The notes beneath the pieces were generated by a model, which saw nothing but the letters and a program-made list of their open reading frames with translations, did not search any database and was not told the origin of the DNA. From contig VXAY01002913.1 in assembly GCA_013399855.1 (NCBI GenBank), positions 1-64,000 on the forward strand: DNA of 64,000 nucleotides, in the 5' to 3' direction. Positions 49,507 to 59,925 of this stretch are shown in pieces (within the stretch, counting starts at the first letter, position 1; each line of letters starts with the position of its first letter). The position numbers and the translations under genes were made by a program. Source of the stretch: Oxyruncus cristatus. Its lineage: Eukaryota; Chordata; Aves; Passeriformes; Cotingidae.

Positions 49507-51478
49507 GGGAAGAAGTTTTGCATAACATTTCTTAGGCACCTCTTAACTTTAGGATAACTTTGACATCAAACTTCAGAAGTATTTTGTTGTCTGTTCGGAG
49601 GGCATGATTTGTAATTGTTCAAAAGGTTGAGTGGGAACTGAACCAGGTCAGCATATAATATTTCATGATACTTATGTCCATTTATCTCTGCCATTGTAGT
49701 AATCACAATTCTCAATGGCCTGCTTAGCTCCTCTAATTCACAGAGGACTGGAGACCCACTTTGGTGGCCTTTATAGAAGTTGTCAGAATAGGACTTTCTT
49801 CCAACTGACCCAGTTTCAACTTTTTTAGAGTTTAGTACTCACAGTGAAAGAAAAAATGGAAGAAGCGTTTTGGTTAAATTTATATTAAGTTTTCAGATTG
49901 CAAAATAGATCTTCTGTTGTTAAATAAAATGAAGTCTACAACCTTAGAGAAAAAAATTAAAATTCTGGTGATGAATCCTTGCAGAGATAGTTCCCTGGTG
50001 TTTCATTATTTGTAAGCACAGCTAAGGGCTCATTCATGAGAAGGTGTCTATAATTTAACACTGAATTATCTGAACCCTGGACATATATTCTTGGCTTGTG
50101 GAAGTGGGTATCTCAGATCAGTTTAGCTTCTGATAGACCCTTCCCCACTCAAACCTATGACCAATGTTTTAAAACTGCAATGACTCCCAGGAAAAGGCTG
50201 GAATATGGAGTGTTCGTGAAGAAGGATATTAAGATAATACATAGGGAAAAAAAAGTTACTGAGGAAAGCTAAATACCATGAAGGAACAGCATAAATAAAA
50301 AAAAGATCTTAAAATCCACAGTGTAAATTAGAATTCACTTCAAAATCTTCAGAATTAACATGGGCAAGTTGCAGGAATAAGAGAAGTATTGGAACTGCTG
50401 ACAACTTTGAGAGACATAGTAGGTATAGAAGATTGGAAAGATTGCCAAACATATGGTTTGAGGCAAAGGAAATCATTGGGACTTCCTGAGCAATAAAAAA
50501 CAATGCAAAGTGATGCTACAATAGGATCCTTCCAAATGTCTTCCTTTGATCAGATAACAAAAACAAAATTTGGTGAGGATATTGGAGTAAGAATAGATTT
50601 TTGCTATGATGTTTTCTCATTCAACTAGGAAGTGGATTTATAGCCCAAGAGTTGTCCCAGTCTCTTTCTAAAGCCATTCCCCACTTTTCTAAACAAACAA
50701 AGAACAAAAGCACGTGACAGTCTTTTCTGCTGAAGTCTGAGGTCAAACAGAAGGGGAGAAATCTTTTCCAGGCTGATTATGCCCTATCTTCTTCCTTTCA
50801 TCAAGATGCAAACTGTTGACGCAGATGAACTTTCCTGGCTCAATCTTCCTTATGACCTGTGAATTGGGGAAGAGATGGCCAATGCTACAGAAATGGAGAT
50901 GGCAGGAGGGCTTGGAAAACCCAATGAAAGCACGCTGTTTTTTATATGACAAAACATTGCAGGGTAATAAATGCAACAGTTTAACATTGATCCAGGTCAT
51001 ATGACCTGTGACACAAAATGATATTCTATTTAACCTTCTCCTGTCTTCAGCATTTCATGTCTGCTTTTCTTTGCCTTCCATGGCTACCTTATACTTCCCT
51101 ATGCAGAACCTTGCTACACAGTTTTTCATGTTCTCTGTCAGTCTTCTTTTGCTAGTCTTTCACCTAACTTCCTTCCTTATTGATATTTTCTTTTACTCTC
51201 CTTATTCATCCTTTTATTTCCTGTCCATTGTTCAACTGGAGCACTGCTATTGCCTCCTACTTGAAATTGTGCCAGATTGGCAGTGTTTGAAATAACTCTT
51301 ACCTACTTCAATTGGAATCATCACAGCAGAAACTATTCCACCTTCTCAAAAAAAGTATTTTGGGGAGAAAGTTTTTACCAAAGGAAAAAATGTTCTTCTG
51401 TTCATGCATGTCCTTTAGCAGATCACTTATTTCACCGCTCTTATACTCAAGCTCATATGTTCAATTGCAAAATCCAAC
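49507..51478. other. Intergenic, no recognised feature
   Basis: Open stretches under 100 codons only. Nothing recognised. Confidence 0.55.
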
Positions 51479-51580
51479 CAAACAAAAAAAAACCAAAAAA
51501 CCAAACCAAACCAAAAAAAAACTAAAATAACAAAAAAACCCCTAAACTAACCAACCAATCAGGCAAAACAAAACAAAAAA
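51479..51580. repeat. A/C-rich low-complexity tract
   Basis: Irregular (AAAACC)n-like sequence, almost free of T and G on the + strand. It runs straight into a perfect hairpin. Confidence 0.9.
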
Positions 51581-51611
51581 AACTTTTCTTCATAAAGCAT
51601 GAAGAAAAGTT
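51581..51611. repeat. Perfect 13-bp inverted repeat (hairpin)
   Basis: Arms aacttttcttcat (51581-51593) and atgaagaaaagtt (51599-51611) are perfectly complementary around the 5-base loop aaagc. Confidence 0.95.
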
Positions 51612-51764
51612 AGGCATTTTTATGTGGATGAACACTCTTTGGGTAAAACTGAATCTGAACTTCCAAAGCCACAACTTGCAGCTGCTGCTCTTTTTCAAAT
51701 GATCTGACTGTACTAAGAGGAGCTTAGATCATCTTAGTTACAATCCTTAAAGTTAGTCATAAGC

Positions 51765-52260
51765 CACTACTGGGTGTCTCTTGACCTATTCTTCTCCAAA
51801 TCCGATATACCCAACTCTCCTCAGAGGTTAGTGTCCAAAGAGACCACTGTAGTAGTCTTTCACTGAACAATCTCCAATGTGGCAGCCTCCCTCAGGGGAC
51901 CCAGCTCTGGATGCAGAATCAAAGATGCAGTCTTACCAGTGCCAAGCAGAGAGAGAACCATACTTCCCTCATTCTAATGCCCACTTTCCATTTAATGTAG
52001 ATAATTATGCAGTTTGCCTTTCATGCAGTGAGAAAGCATGATGAGTCATATTCAGCCTAACTACACCTCTACCCCATAACCCCCGGATGCTTTCCATCAG
52101 GACTGCTATGCAATCTCTCAGTCTGTACCCATGCACAGGATCACCCCACCTCAAATGCAGACATTTGGATTTCATCCAAGCTAATGACAAAGCTGGCAAT
52201 AAGTCTGAATCTTCTGAGAGCCAGCACAGTATTATTGCCACACTCAGCAAGTAGCACAGC
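51765..52260 (-). mobile_element. Old CR1 LINE fragment (pol C-terminal region)
   Basis: Heavily decayed antisense CR1. Recognisable blocks are 'caatctccaatgtggcagcc', 'gacccagctctggatgcaga', 'cttaccagtgccaagcagag', tcatattcagcctaac, 'cagtctgtacccatgcacag' and 'aaatgcagacatttggattt', in consensus order. The copy lacks the CR1 tail and has no open frame of note. Confidence 0.7.
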
Positions 52261-54829
52261 AGCCTCAACCACAGCTGCTATTATTGGAGGTCTGAAGTAA
52301 TAAATACTTCCCTTTCCATTTTCCCTTTAGCACCACTCCACTCAATTTCTAATACTTTGTGACCTTCACATGTACTTATACGTGATATATTTAAACTCAG
52401 AAGATGCTTTTGACATCTGACTTTGTTACAAATGCATTCACATTTGCATTCACATGGTGAGAGTGGAATTTGTCTGCTAAACAGCATGTAAGCTCGCAAG
52501 TTCAGTGTTGCTGCGAATTTCAGTATCAACAGGAACTTGCACTGAGACTCACATTCTAACTGAAGGACTCTCTGAGTATCTGTGTGCACACAGACACCTA
52601 CCTGTATGTGTGACCAAACTGCTTTGAGTATCTTAAAAGATATTACAAGCAATAACTTTTAACTATGGCTGACTAAAAAAAAAATTAAAAAATCCTATAG
52701 GACAAATCATTTTCCCTTTGGAATAAAGCAGATCAGAGCAAATGGTGTGTGTGTTTTCAAAGTAGTTTCCTCAGTCGCATATAGAACATAAAAGGAGTGA
52801 AGACACCAACCATCTGGCAGATTCCCAAGTGAGTTCAGGACCAAAACATTCATCCTCATGCTGGAAACTATAAGACTGGAAGGTTTTCCTAGTATCTTTA
52901 AAACATCAGCATCACGTTCAAGAATGAGCAGTCAGGTATCATCTGTGTTGACAAAGAGGTGGAGAAGGACAAGAATAGGTGCCAGAGTAAGTCATGCAGC
53001 ATCTGAGGCAGAAGAGGGAAGGATATATTAAATCTCTGCCTGCCAGTTTTGCTGGTTGCCGAGTGCTTTTGAAAATCTGATGCCTCATTTAGCTGACTAA
53101 AGAGTGATTGAGCTGTACCAGAAATACAAACCCAGCTGTCAGAGAAAACTGGAAAATATGTTCTGGAGTAGTTTTGCAAAATCTAATTCTTTTTCTCTAT
53201 ATAGAACACTAGTTTATTTTAAAATATTTAATTAGGCTAAGTTTAGCTGTGTAAATCACCTGAAAATAGAAACAAAAACTATGCAGGTTAATCCAAATGC
53301 ATGCTGACCAAAAATTCATGCACTCACTAACCACCAGATACTCACGCCATAGCAGAGAAAAACATTGTAACAAAGATTGCAGAGACGTTAAATTTTTATC
53401 TGCTGATTATTTTTCCCTTATCCCTCCACCTAGAAATTGAAGTACTTGATGATAAAGACATCCATAGCCCAAGGCTTTGAGGGTAGCTTTGGAATATTCA
53501 GCAACAGCCATAAGGGTTTTCATGTTTGAAGGGGTTTAAGACCTTGAGAGCTCCGTGAATGTCCCAAAGAAAAGGGGAGATGGCCTGTTTCCACTTCTGT
53601 CATAATTTGAGTCTCACGCTTAGAAGGCATGAAATTAAGTTCTACTATATAAACAAAGGAGGTGTGGATGATTATTGAAAAAATTAAAAGTGGTGCGGAG
53701 CTAATGAAAGAACTTGAGGTGTTAAAATATATGTGAGTTGAAAGGAATAGGAGGAAATCAGAAGCTTGTTAAAAACTGAATGATCAAATGGCTCTTCGAA
53801 GTATCTCACAGAGGTCCAGTCTCAAGCTGTATGGCATGTGTGTCTATAACATACTCTCATATTCTGAAACCGTCTCATATGGTACCATTGTGCCCTATAT
53901 GGCGTACTGTCATTGTCACTTGACATTTCAGCATATCACACACCTTCTGCTTCCCAAGGTTTCTTACTTTTTTGTGATTTATTACAAATTCCTGAATCTA
54001 TTGCATACCTACTAATCTGTGTCTGAGCAAGAATTTGTGAGGGTCATTCAAGTAAAAGGGAGAAATTTCCTTATTTAATTTTCTTGTCCCCACCTCCTCA
54101 TCCCCATGGGGCAGGAGAATAATTTTGCTCTCTAATGCACGTTCTCTATTTTCATTCCCCCACCCCCAGGAATATTTCTGCCTCCTGTGTGCCCAGGGAC
54201 CTCCTGTTTTTTTGGCAGTACTTCATGGTATGTCAGTATTCCAGAGGTCAGCCGAGGACAAACTCTAATTGAAAGATATTAAAATAGGCTGCAAGGGACC
54301 AAAATTCAAAACCCCAGATCTATCATAATCTGTTACTGATGAAGCATCTGAGCTGGCTATGTCCTTAAAATATGCATCAGAAGTAATTTTTCAAACCTCT
54401 TCTTCAGGTCTCCATTGGCACCCCCAGAGGAAATAATTTCAAACTGTTCAGAGAGTAGCAATCCTGTTCTGGTCCTTGAAATCCTTCGAGCAACACACAC
54501 CCACACACCAGCATTATTTTGTCACCTCCTCCATACAAAAACAAAACAGAAACGTGAGAACAGTGGGCTGGAGATAGAGCTGCGGAAAGTGAAGTTGGAA
54601 GGATTAATTATGTAATACGCCCCCTCTCCCGCCCTTACCCACAGCAACACGAGTGAGGTAAACCCAATCCTCCCAGCTGACAACTCAGAACTAGAAAGTG
54701 CCCGGAGGAGTGAGAGCAAAATAAACGTGTGGGGAAGGTGGCGATGCACTCCTACAGAGGAAGATGTCATTAGGAAAAGGCTAAAAACAAGTTCAAATCA
54801 CCTTTAGCCTCTTCCCTTCCCGCCCCAGT
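52261..54829. other. Intergenic, upstream of the PRMT8 promoter region
   Basis: No repeat or exon recognised. Regulatory elements for the downstream gene could lie here but cannot be named from sequence alone. Confidence 0.5.
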
Positions 54830-54940
54830 AAGACCTCTCCCTCCGCCTCTTCCCCCCTCCTCCCCCTGCTCCTCCTTCCCCCTTTTCAGCAGGAGCTGCA
54901 GCCGGATCGGGACTATATTTCTACAGTTCAAGTCTATCTG
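54830..54940 (+). promoter_or_regulatory. PRMT8: Candidate PRMT8 promoter
   Basis: A C/T-rich tract (54830-54893, cctctccctccgcctcttcc type) is followed by gccggatcgg and a TATA-like gactatatttc at 54911-54921, about 1.1 kb before the start codon. This is where base composition changes from AT-rich to GC-rich. The start site is inferred, not seen; a start closer to the ATG is equally possible. Confidence 0.3.
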
Positions 54941-55190
54941 ACGGAGTGTGGATCCTCCTGAAAAACTTCAAGTAAAACAGGAGCTGGGAGCACACACACG
55001 AGAAGATATATTAAGAAAGCAGGTTTGCTACTTAACTCGCAGGAAAGAAGCTGGAGCAGACTTCTTCGGTTGCTCTCTAAGAGCCTTGCCGAGAGTCCTT
55101 GCAAAGAAAAGTGTTGCTGATTCAAAAGAAGAGGAGGGATGGGGAAGAAAAAAAAAAAAAAATCGTGCATGTCTGTGTGAGAGGGAGACA

Positions 55191-55250
55191 ACGTGTGTGT
55201 GTGCGTGTGTGTGTGTACGTGTGAATGCGCGCTTGTGTGTGAGAGGGTGT
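55191..55250. repeat. (GT)n microsatellite
   Basis: gtgtgtgtgtgcgtgtgtgtgt units with interruptions (tac, aatgcgcgc), ending in gtgtgtgaga. Confidence 0.95.
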
Positions 55251-55349
55251 AGGCGATGGGTGGGGGGAGCTTGAAATAATATTTTTTTTCTACAAAAGAC
55301 ACGTGAGTGCAATTCCCAGCGAAGGGCACCAAGCTCTGCCCAACAGCAG

Positions 55350-55470
55350 AAGGGGTAGGGAGAGGGAAGCGGAGAAGAGAGGGAAGGGAAGAGGAGAGGG
55401 AAAGGGAGAGGGAACGGGAGAGGGGGGGGAGGAGGGAGGGAGAAGGAGGAGGAGAAGGGATTTCTATTTC
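55350..55470. repeat. Purine-rich (GGGA)n block
   Basis: About 120 bp of almost pure G and A on the + strand. It includes four evenly spaced GGG runs at 55398-55418 and an eight-G run at 55422-55429. Confidence 0.95.
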
Positions 55471-55863
55471 AGAAGACATTCATAGAAGGAGGGTGGCAAA
55501 TTCTGTGACCATCTTTAAAGGAAGTGTCTTGGGACATAGAAAGAAAGAAGCCCAAGGAAGGAAAATAAAGGGCTATGATTTCCTTGTCCTGTTGCTTTGT
55601 CTCTGGCTCCCTCTGCCTCTGGAAGAGTAGCCACAGGACACAAAGATGCCCAGCTGGTCACTGCACGCCCAAGTTCAGTTTAGCTGGTGCTTCTCTCCTG
55701 TTTAGCCTGACTGCTTTCACTGAAGGGGAGGACTCATAGCCCGACAGCCTTATAGTGTAACCTGAAGAGTGTGTGCCGCCTCTCTCTGCCCACCCCAAGA
55801 ACTCGCTGGAGGTGGAGGAGAGGGGAGAAAGAGGAGGACTTGAAAGTGCCCGAGGAGCTCCCG

Positions 55864-55920
55864 ATGCTAAGAGGAGACAAACATTCCTGTGGACGACGCA
55901 GAAAGGACAAAGCTGACTGA
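55864..55920 (+). other. Upstream ORF in the candidate PRMT8 leader
   Basis: ATG at 55864 opens 18 codons (a basic peptide containing K-H-S-C-G-R-R-R-K) ending in TGA at 55918-55920. It is in the same frame as PRMT8, and its stop is 123 bases before the main ATG. The start context is weak, with C at -3 and C at +4. If transcribed it could reduce or permit re-initiation at the main start. Confidence 0.35.
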
Positions 55921-56043
55921 TTTATTGCTGTTTTCCATATTTTTTTTTTCTCCCTGTCCTTTGGCGCACACCAGTGTTTGGAGATCTTTGAAAACACAAA
56001 CCTAAACACCAGCCCCGAAGCCCCAACCCCTTGGCTAGCTCTT

Positions 56044-56118
56044 ATGGGAATGAAACACTCCTCCCGCTGCCTGCTCCTAAGGAGGAAAATGGCGGAGAAC
56101 GCTGCTGACAGCACCGAG
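56044..56118 (+). CDS. PRMT8: PRMT8 first coding exon (residues 1-25)
   Basis: PRMT8 is a type I protein arginine methyltransferase. It uses S-adenosylmethionine to make asymmetric dimethylarginine, is largely brain-specific, and is tethered to the plasma membrane by an N-terminal myristate. The 25 codons read M-G-M-K-H-S-S-R-C-L-L-L-R-R-K then M-A-E-N-A-A-D-S-T-E. This matches the human N-terminus as I remember it except Asp for Glu at residue 22. Gly2 with Ser6 fits the myristoylation signal M-G-x-x-x-S. Cys9 and the R-R-K cluster could help membrane binding. The catalytic domain is encoded beyond this window. The start is the first ATG after an in-frame TGA at 55918. The exon ends in phase 0 at gag|gtaagg. 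Met16 (56089) has a better initiation context. Confidence 0.93.
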
Positions 56119-56640
56119 GTAAGGATGCGAGCCGGAGCCCGGCGCCCGCGCTCCCCCCAGACCCGAGCACTGATCCCTTAGCAGAAGCAGCAGTAAGTGC
56201 AGAAGAACTTTCCCGGCCCCTCCGTCCAGCTCCTGTCTGCCTTGCTGCTATAGTTTCCTGCATTTGCCTCCCCTCTCCCCCCTCTACACACTTACCCCCG
56301 TTCCCCCCGTTCCCTGAAGACAGAGAAGTTTGCACCCCGCCGAGCGCTCCGGGCGCTCGGGCTACTCGGGGCCGCCGCTCCACGGCTGGATCCCCGGGAA
56401 GTGGGGTGGTNAGGCAGCGGGGGTGTAAGCGGCGGTAATTCGAGTGTTCGAGGAGGCCGAAAGGGACAGAATGTCTCTTGCGGCAGCACCTTGGCCAGCT
56501 CCCCGTGCTTTCCGCCGGCAGCCTTGGATTGTCTGGCGGGGGGTCTTTAGCAGCATTCGTCTCTGCAGCATCCTAGAGATTACCAGGCGGAGCTGCCCGG
56601 GGAGGGGGCTGTCCGGATGGCCTGGGCAGTGCCGAAAATA
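56080..56640. promoter_or_regulatory. CpG-rich island over exon 1 and start of intron 1
   Basis: Dense CpG and high GC from the end of exon 1 into intron 1 (for example gcccggcgcccgcgc near 56137, then ccgagcgctccgggcgctcg and gccgaaaggg). CpG is depleted elsewhere in the window. This is the usual mark of a vertebrate gene 5' end. It includes the one ambiguous base at 56411. Confidence 0.8.
56119..56124 (+). other. PRMT8: Splice donor of PRMT8 exon 1
   Basis: gtaagg directly after acc-gag, a good match to the GTRAGT donor. Phase 0 agrees with the known protein, where Val-Asn-Ser would follow. Confidence 0.88.
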
Positions 56641-59612
56641 GCTTTGCATTGCCTCCAGGCCGGGAGGGTACCCTGCGAGCTCTCAGGTTTTTCTGCAAGA
56701 AATCTACTCCCCCACCACCCCCCTGCCCGTTACCTTCTGTTTCCTCAACATTGGGGTTGAGCAGCCCTTGTTTACTTGTCTGGGGCTATCTTGACCTCAC
56801 TGAGACTTCTCAAGGGATACAGCAGTGTGCGAAGTCTCAGGTCTGGAAAAGCAGAAGGATGCAGGATGCAGTCCCAGCATCTCTGCGAGCATGTGAGAAG
56901 GAGACAGGAGAAAGTGTGAGCGTGTGCCAAACTCCCTGTTTCTATTAATAAACCATGCCTAGCACTCTGACTGAACACTTAACACATGGTTAAGCGAGAT
57001 GCAGCACAGCCATGTACAGACCCCAAGGACACTGCACCCCAACCAACTTTACAACGTTTCCCTTACAAATATGAATTGCACTGAACCTTCTCGCCAGTTG
57101 CCCTGCAGGGGTAATAAAGAGCAAAAGCATCACTTCAGTGTGAGTGAACCCATAACTATTCCATCCTTTATTATTTCAACATCTCTGCCAAATGTCTTCT
57201 CCTTTCAGTTAGTCTTCCCAGTAGGTGTCATGCTCACTCATGAATTCCACATTTCTCTTTGTGATAATGTTCTCTCTGCTTGACCTTCATAAATATGCCT
57301 CCTTTGCAATGCCAGGTGAAGAGCTAAATTTTCTTAAATGAATATGATGTAAGCACTTAGTCAAAGAACATGCCTGTTACTGCACTACAACCCCACGGAG
57401 TACTGTTTGCAGAAGAGGCATCTATAAATAGCAAGAAGTCTGGCTGCACATCTGTAAACTGTCATAGTCCTGACAGCACATATTGCATTATAGGTCCCAG
57501 GATCCCAGGACAGGATTGCAATGAGAAATGTACAAGCATGGACAGTTCCTTTCAAAGCCATTTTTTTCAATGGAAATCATTTTTAGACAGGGAAAATAGG
57601 TGAGAAGAGCTCTTTAAACATTCCTCTTCTATGCCAGTTCACTCTTAGCACATTTTTGTTGTTTAATCATGTTTGTCTTTCTGTTTGTGCAGTGCTGCAC
57701 ACACTGTGATGTTATTTTATGGAGAAGGATTTTTTAAACGATGACAGATTCATTTCAATGCTGCATACAAGTTAGAAGAATATTAAAATGCTATGCTTCG
57801 TCTCCTTGGAGTACCCATCAGTGACAGATTTGTGAAATGAGAGTGAAGATATTGCAGATTAGGCATATCCTGCTGCCCTTCTACCTTAAGAAAATCAGAA
57901 GGGATACATTTGTAACATGTTCCCAGATATTTTCTCTTTTAATAATTTTCATATTTCTGATATGTATGGAGAGAAGTAGTTTGCATATGAGCAGATGTAG
58001 AAGTGCACCAAGCAAAATATGCCAAGACCTTTGAAGCTCTTTCACTTGTCAAGCATCTATATTTAGCAAAGTCATATGCTACTAGTTTGACCTTCAAACC
58101 TGTATTTCTCTAACTTTCTCTTGAAGTTAGGAAATATTCTGTGACAGAAGGAATGCAGGACATAATACCTCACGTTTGGAGTTAACGCAGTGTGAGAGAA
58201 AATTTGGAATGGGTATAAATTTCTTTCATTTGAAACCAGTGGAGTACCAGTAATACTCATTATTTCATACTAAATTTCTGAAGAACTTTGATGTCATGGT
58301 GTGATATAAAGTGTGATATAAAAAATATCACCCATAATGAGAGATGAAGAATTAAAACATTTAAGAAATGGTAAAAATGCCCCACTTTGAAATCATTCCA
58401 AAGACCTTCAAGTTCTTACTCAGATTGATTTGACCCAATTACTTGTGTTACAGCTTCATAGTACACTTTTTATGTTTGGGGTTTGGTGTTTTTTTCTTCT
58501 AAATCTAACACAACTAAGAGTGTGAATCCAAGTTTTGGTCAAATATAGTAAGTATTCTCTTTCAGTAGCAGGGCAGTTTAAAACACTATATTAGGTCAAA
58601 GAACATGGACACTACATGAGAAACTTTTTATTCCCTTAATTACCCTCTGATGACCATAGTCCTAGGTCTTTAGCTTAAAGAGCTTAAAGAAATGATGACA
58701 ACAAATACAGACAAGGGAAGACCAAAGACAATACTCACTGCTTCCTCAAGCAAGATAACAAGAGAGTAGCATTACTACTCAGTAGCATTACAAGTCAAGG
58801 AAGACACCTCATGTCACCAGGACACTTAAAGAAAGGTGCTCCCGTGGCACAGATAGTTGCATTACCAGTATTCCTGTAGCCTTACATCTTGGTCAAGTGA
58901 GTGGAAGGTCTTGGATCAGGCCCTGAATAGTTTTGTAATTTTATTGTACAAATAACAGCCTGATATCAGTCCATCTGTCAGGGTTTAAGTGTAACTAGTG
59001 GGATTTTTGTATGTGTTTATAGTAGTCTGAGAATACACAGTGTTTTGTATAAAAATAAAAGTCAAGGGGAATAAACCCTCAAGTCTTTTCTATTTAGAGC
59101 CTCACTGAAGGCTATGGGGTCCCACTAATAGGAAACTTGCTAAAATAGTTCCAGATCTTTGTTTGAAGCACACAAGGAATGTCCTTGGCCATCCCATGAA
59201 TTTTAAGAGAAGTTCAATTGGAGCAAAAGTTATAGAATCTCTCCTCAAGATATAATAGTGTACCTCTGTATCTTTAGTCATGAAAGGACACTTCATCTAA
59301 ATAAAACAGGACTGTTTGCATAAATAACAGATGCAGAACTGAGTTCTCTGCAAATAATTAAAGATACTCTGACAGAAAACAAAGTAAAAGAGAAACAGTT
59401 CTTTGCAGAACATATGCATGAACATTCTGCAAAATTCATGGTGCTGACCTGCTGTAGATTTTGGTTTCTAGGTGTTTTTGTTTTAAATGTATTAAATAAA
59501 AGCCTTATTAATAGTAGGCCTGATATCAATGATGGGGAAAAAATTGAAAGCAGTGTGTTTTCACAAGTGTGCCTGAATGTAACTTGGGAACCTATGCCAC
59601 GTGAAAAGAATA

Positions 59613-59925
59613 GAGTCATAGAATCATGAGCAGAGGCATCTTCAACTTGGTCAAGTTGCTCAGGGTCCTGCCTGACCTGACCTTGAGTGTTTTCAGGGAT
59701 GAGGCATCAACCACCTCTCTGGGCAACCTGTGCCAGTGTTTCACCATTCTCATTTTTAAAAAATTCTTCCTTACGCCTTGTCTAGATATGAGTGTAGTCT
59801 AAATCTATCCTCTTTTAATTTAAAACCGTTCTGCTTTGTTCTGTCGTAACAGGCCCTGCTAAAAAGTTTGTCCCTATCTTTCTTACAGGCCCCTTTAAGT
59901 ACTGAAATGGTGCAATGAGCACAAA
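59613..59925 (-). mobile_element. CR1 LINE 3' fragment in intron 1
   Basis: Begins agtcatagaatcatgagc. Further markers are 'ttgctcagggtcctgcctga', 'ctctctgggcaacctgtgcc', 'attcttccttacgccttgtc', 'taaaaccgttctgctttgtt' and aaaagtttgtccctatcttt. Antisense to PRMT8. Confidence 0.93.

Larger units (their letters stand above)
54941..56043 (+). other. PRMT8: Candidate PRMT8 5' leader region
   Basis: The sequence between the candidate promoter and the start codon. It contains poly(A) (55147-55162), a GT repeat, a purine-rich G-quadruplex-capable block and several upstream ATGs (for example 55139 and 55864). How much of it is transcribed is unknown. A spliced or shorter leader is possible, given this much simple sequence. 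Confidence 0.35.
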
